Assembly (NCBI GenBank): GCA_964019415.1
Contig: OZ025882.1
Location: 2,590,427-2,654,426 of the forward strand
Reading direction: 5' to 3'
DNA from: Ianthella basta
Taxonomy: Eukaryota; Porifera; Demospongiae; Verongiida; Ianthellidae
Length of the DNA: 64,000 bases
In this document: piece by piece, positions 20,437 to 49,579 of the stretch
How positions within the stretch are numbered: position 1 is the stretch's first letter
How the letters are laid out: every line of letters starts with the position of its first letter
The notes under the pieces: model-generated
Told to the model about the DNA's origin: nothing
The model's database searches: none
Seen by the model: only the letters and a program-made list of their open reading frames with translations
Position numbers and translations under genes: made by a program

Positions 20437-23218
20437 TAGCACACGTGGACGTAGAGTCTTTAGGCTCCCATGGGACTGTAGTTGTTGGTGTGTTCTGTTT
20501 TGAGATTATGGATCTCTTCTAGGCATGGTATTTGTGCATGGACAGTAGAGTTAGAGTTAAAAAAAAAAACATGTTAGTTAGCGTTAGTAGTGTGTGCGAA
20601 CTTCTATGCTATGCTATGGTATTCATTTATGTAGCTGCTGGACTGGTCTTCTTTTTCTGGTACCCTTTGTATGCAACTAATGTGGGATGTAGCACAGTGT
20701 AGTAACAAATTGTGATATGTGCGTTGCATGTACACATGTACATACAAGTCTACAGCTCCATCTTTGCACACTATAGTGTGAACTGTTGACTTTTGAAAGC
20801 TGCATGCTTTTGCGACTGTGGTGTCCTATTGCAGCTCAGGTTTGCACTAATGTTGCGTATGTTGTTTGCTTGCTCAGTAACCTGCCTCACAATGTGTTTA
20901 GCCAAGAATGCGAATAGACTGCTAGCAAACACCCAAACGTGTTCATAGCTTGGTTAACAATTTGTTCACTAATAGTGAGCTGAATTGAGTGCCAGTCACC
21001 AAAAGACATGAAAGGGTGCAGTTTTAGCAGGATGTTTCCACCTCAAAGGTGCTTGCTACTTGGGTTACAGTGTGGACATAGCTAGTGTAGCTGTGCTAAT
21101 GATAGTGAGATCGTATTGTTGTAACACTAATCTTAAAATACTTGTCTCTTGCACTGTGAGGCCCACTCTTCAGTGGCTGGGCAGCTGGGTGAATTGCAAT
21201 CCCATAAGAACATGCTTCCCAACACTCACTTAACTGACAGGAGGATATTCTAGCTAATTACTTCAGTTGTGCAGATTTGTATAAGAAGCATAAAACAGCA
21301 AATCGGTCTCGGTGCATTTGGAGTAGGCTGTACCATAATATTATACTGGTCTGTGCTCTGCACAGAACGACTTATGACCTACATGTACCACTCCTTCTCC
21401 TGTGAATTGAAGTGGATAGGAAGAGCATTACAATTTTGTTTCTTTATGCAATGTGTACATTGTCTCAGCTCATCTCCATTTGCTCAAGCTCTCTACTGTG
21501 GTCATGAATCACGTGGCACACTGCTGGGTACCTGTGCCCTGTCTCGTGCTGTATGTAGTGGTGCCAGCATTGTCAGAGCTACGTAGTTGTGCACAATCAT
21601 GCGTTATGCACTACATATTGTTGCCGATGTGTGCATTCCACCCTACCACCCACGTACGTATGTACAGTCCTGCGTTTGAAACAGTGTGGTCCATTGCCAC
21701 TAGTGCTACCATATCTGTATGTGTAATATGTTAGAGGTTCTCTAGGGTTTGGACAACATGTACATGACAGTAGACTGTTTCTTCCTGAACAATCGAGCAC
21801 ACAAGCAAATCATTTCAATGCAGTGTTATAACTTCACCAGTCATGTGAGCTTGTCAGGCATACTGTCAATGCAAAACATGCATCCATGCTGCAACACACT
21901 GCATGCTGGACAGGAAGCCTGTGACAGGTGAAACATTGCATTGGAAGTGTTTATATTACCGCGGCCTCAACTGCACAAGAATCACTCTAGCTCTGCTACC
22001 AGTTATGTACTGCGTATTTACAGTAGTCCATTGGCGCATGCTGCGCGTGTTGCAAACACTGGATCAATGGAGGTTCAACTGCCTTTTGGCTCATGGTAAT
22101 CCAGCTGCACCATGGACCACATAGTGGATCAAAACCACCGGCCGGCCATGGTATTTACAGTGTACAGTAGTTAGTTCCTGTTTATTTGACAAGGCATGCA
22201 ATCAACACTGCAGTAGCAATCCTACTCATAATGCACACCCTATTCCACTGTAAATTGTATACATACCAATGTACCGTACACTATGCATTTGGGGTGCCTA
22301 GAATTTCACTGGTGAATTCAGTATTCCAATTTCACTACATTTGCAAGGGATATCTTAATCGCTGGAGTGGTCCCAATTCCCTAGATGGAGCCTTTTACAC
22401 AGAGATTGCAGATGTTTGGGGTGCTGGATGAGCTGCCTGTGACACCAGTGATGTCTGTATAGCATTTTCTCTGCTCCTTATTTTCTTTAGGACAGAACAT
22501 GCATTACATAATTATAAAACATATGACACGACTCTTCTAAATTAAGTCGCCCGCGCATATGCACATAATGTAGTATGGGATGACTTGCAATTGCAGCCAG
22601 ACGCCATCACTAGATGTTCGAAAACTCTAACAAATTCCTAGTACAGTTAACTATTAATATTGCTACTATTAATATTCATATTACCTATGATGTATATACG
22701 TGCAGGGGATATAATATATATATATATAGAAGATCATTTCATGAATAAAGGAGCGTGCACATGTACATACCGTTCTGGAGTATCTGTGGTTGTTTAGTAG
22801 GAAACCAACTTGTAAATCTATAGGGACTGTTATATGTATTTCTGCAGTTTTCATACACAGGATAGTAAATATTAAGTCTGGTTTACATGCCATTCACAAA
22901 ATCATTGAGGTTAATTGAAGCAACATGTGCAATGAATATCATTGAACCTCTCTAGATGTTGGGTATAATTGAATTGAGCATGTTTGAGGTATTCAATGAT
23001 TAAATATGAATATGTATGTATGTACAGCAGGCCCAGAGAAGGATCAACCCACGTCAAGGCAATCTTACCTAGATGGCCACATGCACAGGCCAGCAAGTAT
23101 CTTTGCTATACAAAGAATGGCCAGGCCTAAAAATCTGGTCAGGCCATGCCCTGGGCAGCCTGGACCGGGTATGTACAGGGAGTATAGAGTATAGCCTAGC
23201 TATGTACCATATATTACA
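20437..23218. other. 3' UTR of the ZNF598-like gene and intergenic spacer, no gene seen
   Basis: No open frame here has splice support or recognisable protein similarity. A short A-run at about 20559 (A11) follows the stop by 120 bp; it could be a template poly(A) or chance. The rest is unique, moderately AT-rich sequence. Confidence 0.5.
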
Positions 23219-23236
23219 GTGTGTGTGTGTGTGTCT

Positions 23237-23325
<89 letters not shown>

Positions 23326-23342
23326 TGTGTGCATGTGTGTGC

Positions 23343-23415
<73 letters not shown>

Positions 23416-23425
23416 TGTGTGCACG

Positions 23426-23487
<62 letters not shown>

Positions 23488-23534
23488 TGTGTGTGTGTGT
23501 GTGTGTGTGTGTACGTGTGTGCACGTGTGTGCAT
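23219..23534. repeat. Long (GT)n microsatellite with an internal (GC)n block
   Basis: About 315 bp of nearly pure (GT)n, interrupted by GTACGTGTGTGCAC words and by an alternating GC run of about 17 bp at 23340-23357. Alternating purine-pyrimidine of this length is a classic Z-DNA former. It lies about 600 bp upstream of the receptor kinase start. The long open frames are artefacts. Confidence 0.95.
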
Positions 23535-24110
23535 TTGTATGTTTTCAAGGGTCTCGAGCCAGCTTGCTCTAGATCTGCTTTCTTACATACCACTAGCTAC
23601 TGCATGCAGCCCATGACTGAACTAGCACATAGTATATATAGTACATAGGTAACACTTTTCAGTCTTCAGTCTTTCAGTCAAGGATGAAATATAATGTCAG
23701 AGATTGATGAGATGGAGGGTTCATCTCTGGACACACGCACACGTACAGGTTTGAGCACAATAGGTTGGTCTAGCTACTGAGTAACTTGAGAAATGAGACA
23801 GAGTAGAGCTGTGTGGCCACCTAACCTGCCCGAGTCACACTCACTGAGGAGAACTACCTCATGCAGCTGCAGCCGTCCCATCCCTGTCACAGAAGGCATA
23901 GGTACAGATCATCGAGGAACAGCCGTGCACACCATCCTGTGCAAATGCTAGCTTTTTCTAGTCAACTGCTATTCTACGTAAGATGACGTATGACACACAC
24001 ACGCATGACAAAGGCTGCATTCACGCGTCCCCACCCTTTTTAGTCTCGTGCGCGAGGTGACTGCGAATGCGAGAGTCTCAAAGGGTTGACGGACTAGAGA
24101 AGCCGGCGAA
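23535..24110. other. Upstream region of the receptor kinase gene
   Basis: Non-coding as far as I can see. No clear TATA box in the last 100 bp, which is relatively CG-rich (GTCTCGTGCGCGAGG near 24040). It probably includes the kinase promoter and 5' UTR. Confidence 0.4.
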
Positions 24111-24958
24111 ATGAAAAGCCCTTTAGTCCGTAGCAGCATAGTGCTTCTTCTGCTTTGCTGTTGCCGCCCTCACTGCGTAAATGGAGTACCGTGGCCAGTG
24201 CAAGGTGAGGGGCTGCAGTCTGCGGCGGATGTAGACACGAACACACTAGGTTTGGAGGCCTTACTAGCAGCAGGAGTGCGGCCGGACAGTGTGCATGTGC
24301 AGCATGAAGAGTGTCTGTGTGTATTTCCACTGGCAGTGCCTTAGGCAGGCACTGTCTTTGGTATGCCAATTCATGCGGCGGATAGACTCCTGGCAAGGTG
24401 GTTTAACAGTAGGGTCCACGGATCAGCGTGATCCTTGTTCGTTAGCTGTATTGCAAACGTATCCTCGAGAGATTGGTGTCCAGAATAGTTATGTGAGAGC
24501 TGAGCGCGGGACAGGTGAGAGGCACACCCGAACATTGGGGACTTGTGCTGTGCGTGCACAATACTACCCATTAGTGCTGAGCTGGTGCGACATCAGATCC
24601 TAGATCGGTTCACTCCAATCATCCTTTGTATATTAAAATGCAGTTGCAAGGCTCCTCTCTCCGCTGCTGCAAGTCTCTGTGATGTAAATTTAATGTGTGT
24701 TCTGTTGTGTTTGTATCTCTGTGCTGTTCTCTCCCACCCACTTTGAGCTTGGACAGTTGTGTAAGCTGCATGTTTTGCAGCATCTCCATATAATACATGT
24801 ATCTTGGTTTATAAAGGATTGTGTTAGTATATGCCATGAGTCAACGTATACAGGTTGATTGCTTAGCATGAATGTAAAGTAGATCCATATAATGTATGTA
24901 GCTGTGGGGGGACAAGGGTCACAGGGTCAATAGGTAAGGGTTAAGAAAACTATAGTGT

Positions 24959-25005
<47 letters not shown>

Positions 25006-28000
25006 TGTGTGTGTGCATGCGTGCGTGCATGTGTGTGTGTGTGCGTGCATGCATGCATGTGTTGTGTGTGTGGTGTGGTGTGTGTGTGTGCATGTGTTGT
25101 GTGCGTGTGCGTGCGTGCGTGCGTGTGTGTGTGTGTATGTTTGTACATGTGTGTGTATATGGTGTGTATTCGTGCATCTGTATGTTTGTGTGTATGGATC
25201 ACTGTCATGTTTGTGAGTATTGCAATGAGTTGACTCAGCTCACCCCATTGTGCCAGCCACTGATCACTACAAGTAGTCATGGTGTATGTGTAATGATTGT
25301 TGTTAGCTGTGCCTTACTGTACATGCAAATGTGTATCACAATGCGTACACCCCTCCCAGTGCAAGCACAAGCTGCTAGTACACAGAACAACACCACCATT
25401 GAGAGTAGAATGCACACTACATGTATCAACAATAGGGCATATGGACAATAGCATGGGTCAGGCACAGGAGAATGACTGAAACCCATGTACTACCATTGGT
25501 GTGCTGCGGCCCTCTCATACATTGGTTGAATTTTACTGTAATGCATAGCAGCATGTTTCAGAGGTTGGATTGTATTTCGGGCAGCCATCTTGTTTGAACT
25601 GTGCTGTGACTTCCACTAGTGTTGTATGCATGTGGTCCATCCTGTCTTAGTCACCTCTAGGGGGGAATTCCATCACACTAGAGGCATTCTCTGACTCAGC
25701 CAACAGTAGTGCAACCCTGACTCTGCCATCTGAGGGGGAGTCCTTTTTAGGTATGCTCTGATGTAGATCACCTCATTCCTGTTGCCCACTGGCCCCACAG
25801 GGGGTGTGAGAACATGTCCTTATTTGGACTAGGAGGCTGGAGTTTCTGTTGCTTATATTTCCTTTGTTTAGTCCATGAATATCATTACCATACCGATATT
25901 CATTGAAGAGCTTGAGATTGTCATGTTAGGCTGTCTGGGATACGGAACTGTGCTGCATACCTCACTGGCTATTTTTATGAGCTGCAGCCTAAACTGATTC
26001 AAATTATCGACTAGTTTGCCTCCTGCAGCAGTCTGCAGCAATAGACAGAATTATGTACACTGAGAATAGTATAATAGTGGAGTTGCCTCACCCTCAGCAC
26101 TACTAAACATACAGTAACACAGGCAAGCATACAGTACAAAATGTGCTCACACTGGTCTCGATTGCCACACACATAATAAAGATGCCTTGATTTAACGTAA
26201 TGCATACTAAAAACAAATGTGTAGCTACTGCAAGGCGGAGGTTCACACTGGACATTTACTATGCTTACTGTGGTCTTGTTGTCTGTGTCAAAGCTGAACA
26301 TGGGCTGAGCTTGGCTCCTGGTTGGTATTTGTGAATTAAGCAATTGTAAGCAATTTATGGTAGCATTAATGATAAAAAGTGGCTGTAACTTTGCTACTGC
26401 CGTCATTTTCACCATAGTGTGAACACCATCTACATCTCTCTTGCATTGGCATACTCATGTGAACATTGTGTACGCATACGTACTTCAGTGGTATGCTTGT
26501 TGTCAGCTTGGTACTATTGTGATGTTGTGTGGTGTGGTAGTTTGTTGACAGCTACTGAAGTGGTAACCCTGCCTCTTTGTGTGGGTGTACATAGGGATGT
26601 ATTGTTAACTGCTGGTACCTAGCATGGGGGTACATGGGACAGCCCACATGTCTGCTGTGTACTGTTGCTACTGGCAGAGATGATGCACCATTACATCAGA
26701 TTTGGTTGTTTTTGTGCACAGACACACACTGTGTGTGTACTTTTTCTTGTTTGTAGATCCTGGAGGAGTGGTCTCTGACGAGGAAGGCGGTAGCATCATG
26801 TTACCTCTTTCCTACTCCAGTGTACCTGAGCCGACCCAGAAGAATGACAACAACCCCACCCCAGCTGCATCAGGAAATGCATCACCAAGTGCAGAAATGC
26901 CGCCTGCTTCAGCTACTTCTGATGTGGTCGAAGTGACTCCTGCTTGGGAAAGTGCAGTGGACATGGAGACACCCATTCCTCCTGTCTCCCCCACATCCTC
27001 CTCACGATATCATTCTCCCACTAGCACTCCCTCTACTTCAGTCAATGGAGATGAGTCCAATAATGACAGTTTGCCTGATCTGGAAGATCCCAAGGAGCAT
27101 TGCACTATTCCCTCTGTTGATGACATTGAAATCGGGCCATTTAATGAAGCTGCAGTGGTACTGTTTACCCTGTTCCCCCAAGACCGTCCACTGTGCAAGA
27201 ATGGCGTGTATGGGGTGCGGCTTGCCAAGTGGGGCCCGTTTGTCACCAGTGGGACTACTGTCAACTACAGTCAGCTGCAGTGGGGGCCATGGGTGATGGG
27301 TGGTTCGGTCCTAGAGACGTATGAGCGTGATAATCGTTTCTTAACATTTCACAGTGATGTGACCGTGGATGAAGCATATTACGCTCAGGTTGCCATTGGC
27401 ATGCCAGAGGATTTCATTGACGGTTTTCCAGCACCATCTGGTTCTGTCATATCCAATGTGGTATTTCTTGGAACTCAAGGTACACTTTGTGTGTCTGTCA
27501 TGGACTACATTAACATATCAGTGCACTAGCTCTTGATTTTCTGTACTTTAGTACATGACCACCAAACTGTTTTGTTTAAAATTGGCTACGTTTTAACCAG
27601 AATGGAACCTGATGGAAATAGAGGCAATTGGCCTTTCCATAGCACTAGTTGAAGTGATGGCGAGAATTTTTGCAGTGGTGGTTTCGCGTAGCTTCTGGAA
27701 ACATTACATCATAAATGCTTCTGTCATATTGTGTCTGCAATGCTAGTACATTCTTTAGAGTTGTCTTCTTAAGTCCTTCGAAAGCAGTGGTCAGCAATTT
27801 TTGAAATATTTGTGCAGGTCTAATGTTGCTGTATGTAATGTGTACATACTCTACAATTTGCAATATTTATTGCTTCTCTTCCACGTGTTGTTATGACTGC
27901 ATTGATGTTTGTATCTTCTACTTTTCCCCTTTCCCTTAACTTCCCTTCCTCCTCTCCCTCACACATCTCTTACTCCTTTGCATATGTAGTTCACATGACA

Positions 28001-31000
28001 ATCAGTGCCAATATAAGTGTCAGCGTCCACGAGGGAGACCCTCTACAAATATTCTGTGCGGCAGAGGGCAACCCAACCCCATCAGTGTCACTTTATCGTG
28101 AAGTTATAAACCAGGGACTGAATGATGAATTTGGGTACGATGAGGAAGTATTTGCCGTTTCCAAAGCAAAGCCTGAGCATGCTGGGTCATACTTATGTTT
28201 TGGCAGTCAGTACAGATTCGCTGCAGTGGAAGAACATCGGAGTGCACCAACCATCACCATTGAAACTGTGTCCATAACTGTTACTGTATTAGGTGAGTCT
28301 GTTAGTTGGGCTTTATGAGTGGCTACATGTGACACCAACTTCTCTTTCTTCCTGTAGCAACATCTTCGATACACTCCTCCACCACATCCAACGCTACTGT
28401 TGTTTCCATTTCATTGTATTCGCCCACCGTCAGTACCACTGCTCCTGTGGCTTCCTCATCCTCTGTCAGTACCACTACTCTTGTAACCTCCTCATCCTCT
28501 GCTATGCCAGCACCCTCACCCACGACAACAAGGTGAGTAATGATGCCGGGGTCTCTAATGGCAGTGGTTCCTGCAACACATACCATATATGGACATAGGT
28601 GCTCTGCTGGATCTAATATTATTGGATTCAGCTTCATTTTTGCATTTGAAATTTGATGGATGCCCACCCACAGAAAAGTTCTATTATGTATATTCAAATA
28701 TGTATACGTACAAGTGACTAGATCGTAAGCAAAGACGTAGCAGAAATCAATCAATCAACAACTAATTGCAGGACGTTTGGCCATGTACATGAGCCCCATG
28801 TAGGCCATGCAGTTTTGTATGTAGCTGACAAAGGCTTACATTACATGGCTACTTTATGACATCACGTGTACTATTTACATATCTGTATCTGTTCTAAAGA
28901 TAAGCCTGTACACCCATCACTGGTGTTTTCATCTCTGAACTTAGCTAAGAGAGGCTTCTTTCATGATCTGTACAGCCATAGGGCTGAGCCAACCTTCTTT
29001 TGAGTTGGGAGGTTCTGCTTTGGGATACAAGCAGCTAAATGCACATGAAGGCAATATACACTTGCCATTTTATATACCATTGTGATGGTCTTCCTGGATA
29101 GTGTGCATACATGGTAGAGGCACTATTAAGAGGCTCCTGGCTAGGTAGCAGGGTGTAGCTTCAGGCAAGAGCTGGGCCAGCAATAGACAAGTCTACGTGT
29201 AATACTACAGGGTGTTTTCCTTTGGTTTGGTTTGATTCTCAGTTTGGGTAGGAGTGTTGCTTTTAATAGGCCTAGTTGGGTGAGGTTACTGTTCAAGTGT
29301 ACACACACTGTATACACAGTACATAGCAAGGGGATAGTTATGCAATGGTGTTTTGTGTGTGCTTCCTGCAGTTGTACAGAAGTGCCTTGGGCAGCGTGTA
29401 GCAGGCTTGGTTTGTCGTATGGAGGCCTAGTCCCCTTTGATGGAGCAGAGAATGGTCCCTCAATGGATTTTGTACTTGAGGCTGTGTCGAAGTTGGAGTC
29501 CCTAGCCGAGTCTTCAGAAGCCCACACTCAGGAGTGTGTGGATGCTGTGAAGCAACTACTCTGCTCGGGCCACCCTTGCGAAGATAGAAACGAAACTGCC
29601 CTTGGTCGTCCAACATGTGGGAGTGACTGTACAGAGTTACTCACTGGAAGGTGTCAGGACACATGGGCTGCATTCCTCAGTGATGTGGGTCAGGGCAGTG
29701 GTGCATACAAAAAGCACATTGAAAAGTGCGCAGAAAGGGGGAGCACCCAGGAATGTGTTACCTTGTTTCCACCATCGGAGCCACCCACAACAGCCCCAGT
29801 CGGTGGGTGTACACCTACGTACACCATGCAGTGCATGTGTGTGCATTCTGAGTGTCTTGACCCAGTACTTGATAAATCTGGTAGAAGCTACAGTCACACT
29901 ACCATGATAGCTTCATTGAGCTCTAGAAAGCTTTGTAGTGCTGTTTTCTACTTGTATGAGTAATGTCTATTGCTGTCTTGTAGAGTGGAATGATCATTCT
30001 TTTGTCTTTGACCTCTTCCCTTGCAGTCTCCATTATCCCTATCTTGGCTGTCCTGCTGGCTGTGGGTACTGTGGGGACACTGGTTTTGCTGATATGTGTT
30101 GTGACGATGTGTGTGCGACGAAATCGTATACTGCGTGTACCCTTCCTGAGGCCATGGGAGAAGGACTCTACCCCTCTGGCACTCCCTTATATCTTCAATG
30201 AAGATTACTACAAGTCAAAGTATGGACTAATACCAAATTCCAGGCTCTTCAGCATTGCTAGGGAGGACATTGTCTTGCAAGAGGTCATTGGTGAGGGTCA
30301 TTTTGGCACAGTGCACAAGGCCACTGTTAAAGGCCTTCAGGTTGAAGACCGTCCACAGGTAGTGGCAGCGAAAACACTAAAGATGGGTTCCATAGATGAA
30401 GGCTTAAAAGACTTCCTCCAGGAGGCTCGATTTATGAGCCAATTGGAACACCCCAATATTGTGAGGCTGTTTGGGATTTCGATGAGCCAGGAGCCATTTG
30501 TGCTCATCTTTGAGTACATGGAGGGTGGTGATTTGAAGGAGTTTGTGCAGCAGAGAGCAGGTAGCATGGAGAGGAGGCTGATATTCCCTGACAAGTATCT
30601 CAACAGAAGCGAATCCACCTCCTCAACAGACCCTCCTGGCTTGAGCATTCCTGAGCTCATCACCATCTGCTACCAGGTTGCCTGCGGGATGGAGCACATT
30701 GCTAGTCGGGGTCAGGTGCACAGAGACCTCGCTGCACGCAACTGTCTTGTTGGTGAGAATATGGTGGTTAAGATTGGAGACTTTGGTCTCAGTCGGTCAC
30801 TGTACAGCAAGAATTATATCCGGGATAAGAGTGGTACGGACCTCCCAGTGCGATGGATGGCCCCTGAAGCCCTCCTGACTGGAACATTTCGGCTGCATTC
30901 TGATGTGTGGTCATTTGGCGTGCTGATGTGGGAGGTGTTTACGTTTGGCCATCTGCCATATTATGGTCAACGGAATGAGGAGATCATCAACCTGCTGTGC

Positions 31001-31309
31001 AGTGGGAACAGGCTGGATCGGCCATTGAATTGCAGTGGTAGTGTGTATGCCGTTATGAAGAGCTGCTGGGAATTGGATCCCCAGCGGAGGCCCACCTTTA
31101 CACACCTAGTAGCCAACCTTCAAGACTGCCTAGCACAGTATCCCGAGGAGATGGGGCAACTGTCCACCAGTGTGTCCGTGTTATCTGGTATTGAGGAGGC
31201 TGAGGATGAGGTATTTGAGGAAGTATTTACTGATGATGAGGCAGATCGCAGACAAGAAGACTGCACTTCAGCGAGTCATGGAGGTGCGAGTGAAACTGAA
31301 GGAGATTAA
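24111..31309 (+). CDS. Receptor tyrosine kinase with Ig and Frizzled-type CRD (MuSK/ROR-like)
   Basis: Predicted 1002-aa single-pass receptor. Exons: 24111-24204, 26757-27479, 27990-28292, 28358-28532, 29372-29802 and 30027-31309; every junction keeps phase. Exon 1 encodes a signal peptide (SSIVLLLLCCC). Exon 2 (about 32-272) is a Ser/Pro-rich stretch plus an unrecognised beta-rich segment. Exon 3 (about 273-373) is an Ig-like domain (LQIFCAAEGNPTPS, HAGSYLCFG). Exon 4 is a Ser/Thr stalk. Exon 5 (about 432-575) has exactly ten cysteines in Frizzled-CRD order (LGLSYGG, VKQLLCSGHPC, RPTCGSDC). Exon 6 holds the membrane helix (about 577-605) and kinase: GEGHFG at 664-669, AAK near 691, HRDLAARN near 807, DFGLSR near 827, PVRWMAPE. 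GENMVVKI and FEYMEGGDLKEF recall MuSK. An acidic tail ends the protein. All catalytic residues are present. BBS7 starts 255 bp downstream. A further small exon in the 2.5-kb first intron cannot be excluded. Confidence 0.88.
24955..25145. repeat. (GT)n/(GC)-rich microsatellite in kinase intron 1
   Basis: About 190 bp of GTGTGCGT and GTGCATGC words in the first intron of the receptor kinase gene. Open frames on both strands consist only of Cys-Val or His-Thr repeats. Confidence 0.9.
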
Positions 31310-31420
31310 AACACATGCAGTCCATAAAAGTGAAGAGGATGTAGACGTTACTAATGTACACTTGCCAGTCAAAGTCTAAAGTGACTGTTTAATTTATTTA
31401 TATTGTTTATATGATTACAC

Positions 31421-31431
31421 GTTATGGCAAC
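31421..31431. promoter_or_regulatory. Possible degenerate X-box upstream of BBS7
   Basis: GTTATGGCAAC lies about 135 bp upstream of the BBS7 start codon. The right half-site GGCAAC fits the RFX consensus; the left is shortened by two to three bases. RFX proteins control ciliary genes including BBS genes in several animals, which makes the position suggestive, but the match is weak. Confidence 0.3.
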
Positions 31432-31564
31432 ACGTGTAAGTTAATATTTAATTTATATCATTTACATACTCATGTCCTCTGTATTAATGTATCTGAATGG
31501 TAAGAACGCAGAGTAACGCACACTATCGCAAAATTATTTGCTCGCTTTGCAGGCGGGACCCGAC

Positions 31565-47718
<16,154 letters not shown>

Positions 47719-49579
47719 CCTCAACAGTGGGTAGCCACTGAGAACTACACTGCCAATAGGATGCAGTGGTTTATGCACACTATGTATGTATATGCAATAT
47801 TTACAGTACTGTAGGTGGGGGTGTGTGAACACTGTATTGACTGTTGATATGTGCTGGTGCCTTTTTACTGATAATTTTTGATAATTCTAAGTGTCGAACG
47901 TAATGGTGATATTCGATGGCACCTAATGTACGTACAGTGTGTGTATTGCATGCATACTTAGACACTCCACACACAAGAAGTATAGTAAGGCCACACTGCC
48001 ACTGCTGTGGAATTGATTGTAACTGTGATCGATGGTATCATCACATTTGCTGTTCACAGCAAGATGCATAGATGTACCCGTACTGCACATGGTGAGTGGT
48101 AGCATTACTGCTTTAACTATCACAGCAACAGCTACTTACAGAGGGCCTAACTGGATTCTGCCCAATGTGCCCAAGTCTCCGACAAAGTGGAGATGGTTAC
48201 TGTGTAGTTTCGTTTCCTGCGCTAATTGCTGAATGCACAGCAACTCAATCGTGCACGTGCCTGTGGTATCATTAGCACCACTTTCATGCACAACAATCAA
48301 AATGTATCCATTTTCAAAGCAGGATCGATTATAATATACGGGATCAAACCTGCACACACGTACCACTATATATAGCTAGTTCAATTATATAGTCATGATC
48401 AGATGTGTGACTATCTTGGCCTGCATGCATGATTGTTTCAACTGCATAGACATGCATGTGCTACTGATAATTATGTGAATTTGCACTGTCAATTGTTACA
48501 GCCATTTTTACCTGTACAGATCTATAGAGGAATCTGTCTAATTAGTAAGACAACCGGCTGCAGGTCTGGGTCCATTCTAACTTACATTTACAGAGAGGTG
48601 GCGCTGCTCTACAGAGGTAGTTTGCAATGCTTTAGTGCTATTTGGGGCCAGGGAAGCTGGCTGTTTTAGAGAGGCGGCTGCCTAACACAATGACCATTGA
48701 TAGACTGGTTCCACTGTACAGTAGAATAGGAATGGCTTACACTGTGGTACTGATCTACATCTGAATGCATGCCAGTGCCGAGAGAACAGACGTGAAAATA
48801 TAATTAAGTGTTAATCAGCAAGTTCTTTATGCACATGTACGTACAGTCTTCGACTTAATTCCTGCATATAGCGCCTTTGTGGAGCGCGACTCACACCATC
48901 ACTTATAGAAGCATGTACATAATGTATTATGTACATAGCTGCTACATTTTGTAGAATTACACAAGACATGTGGACTGATAACATATAGCTATAGTCTTGA
49001 TTATCTAAGGCAGTAACTGCCAGCTATATATACATAATATTATGTATTACACAAAATTAATGTGCTTTGCATACTTAAATTCTGCTTCAATGCATGTCCA
49101 TGGCCACTGTCCTGCATTCCTCTTAGCAAGGCTATTTGCATCTGATGTAGTAGATGTCCCAGTATACTGACACTGCAGCACTAGCTCCTTTAGTCTTGCA
49201 TCCAATCTCCATACTGAGCTTATATAGTCTACAGCTGTACACGGAGAGCAGGGGCTGGATGCAAGACTATAGCCCTAGCCTCTAGTCCTAGACATCAAAG
49301 TGCCCCCATCGACAGGTAACTCTGTATATACTGTTAGCCATGCATGCAGTTCTGCTCATTCCAAGCACAGTCTGCACACTTGTTTTACTACATTCAACAC
49401 ATTGGAGAGCAAATCCAATACAGTCTCGTTTGTGTATAATTATATGACCATTGAATAGAATAGAATATAATGTATACTGCATATACAACCAATAAAAGTT
49501 CTGCATGCAAATGCAAACTATGTATAAATACACCATGCATGTGCCCTATTCTGTGCATTGGTATATAAAAGTGAGCACA
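47719..49579. other. Intergenic region between BBS7 and the heptad-repeat gene
   Basis: No gene seen. BBS7 (+) and the next gene (-) converge here, so both 3' UTRs must lie within. It contains the third MITE copy (48517-48716). Other sequence is AT-rich and unrecognised. Confidence 0.5.
48517..48716. mobile_element. MITE, copy 3, degraded
   Basis: The right end GACTGGTTCCACTG and the internal words GAGAGGTGGC, CTACAGAGG, TTTAGTGCTATTTGGGGCCA and GAGGCGGCTGCC match the copy at 977-1128. The left terminus is poorly preserved. TA flanks both ends. Confidence 0.6.

Noticed and set aside
23069-23648. Open frames of 100-190 codons in the (GT)n tract
   Set aside because: Microsatellite artefact; no complex sequence and no splice support.
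26011-26415. 134-codon minus-strand frame in kinase intron 1
   Set aside because: No similarity, no splice signals and biased Cys/Tyr composition; looks like chance.
28764-28812. Second possible hammerhead-like motif (GGACGTTTGGCCATG)
   Set aside because: The GAAA and CTGATGA core elements are missing.
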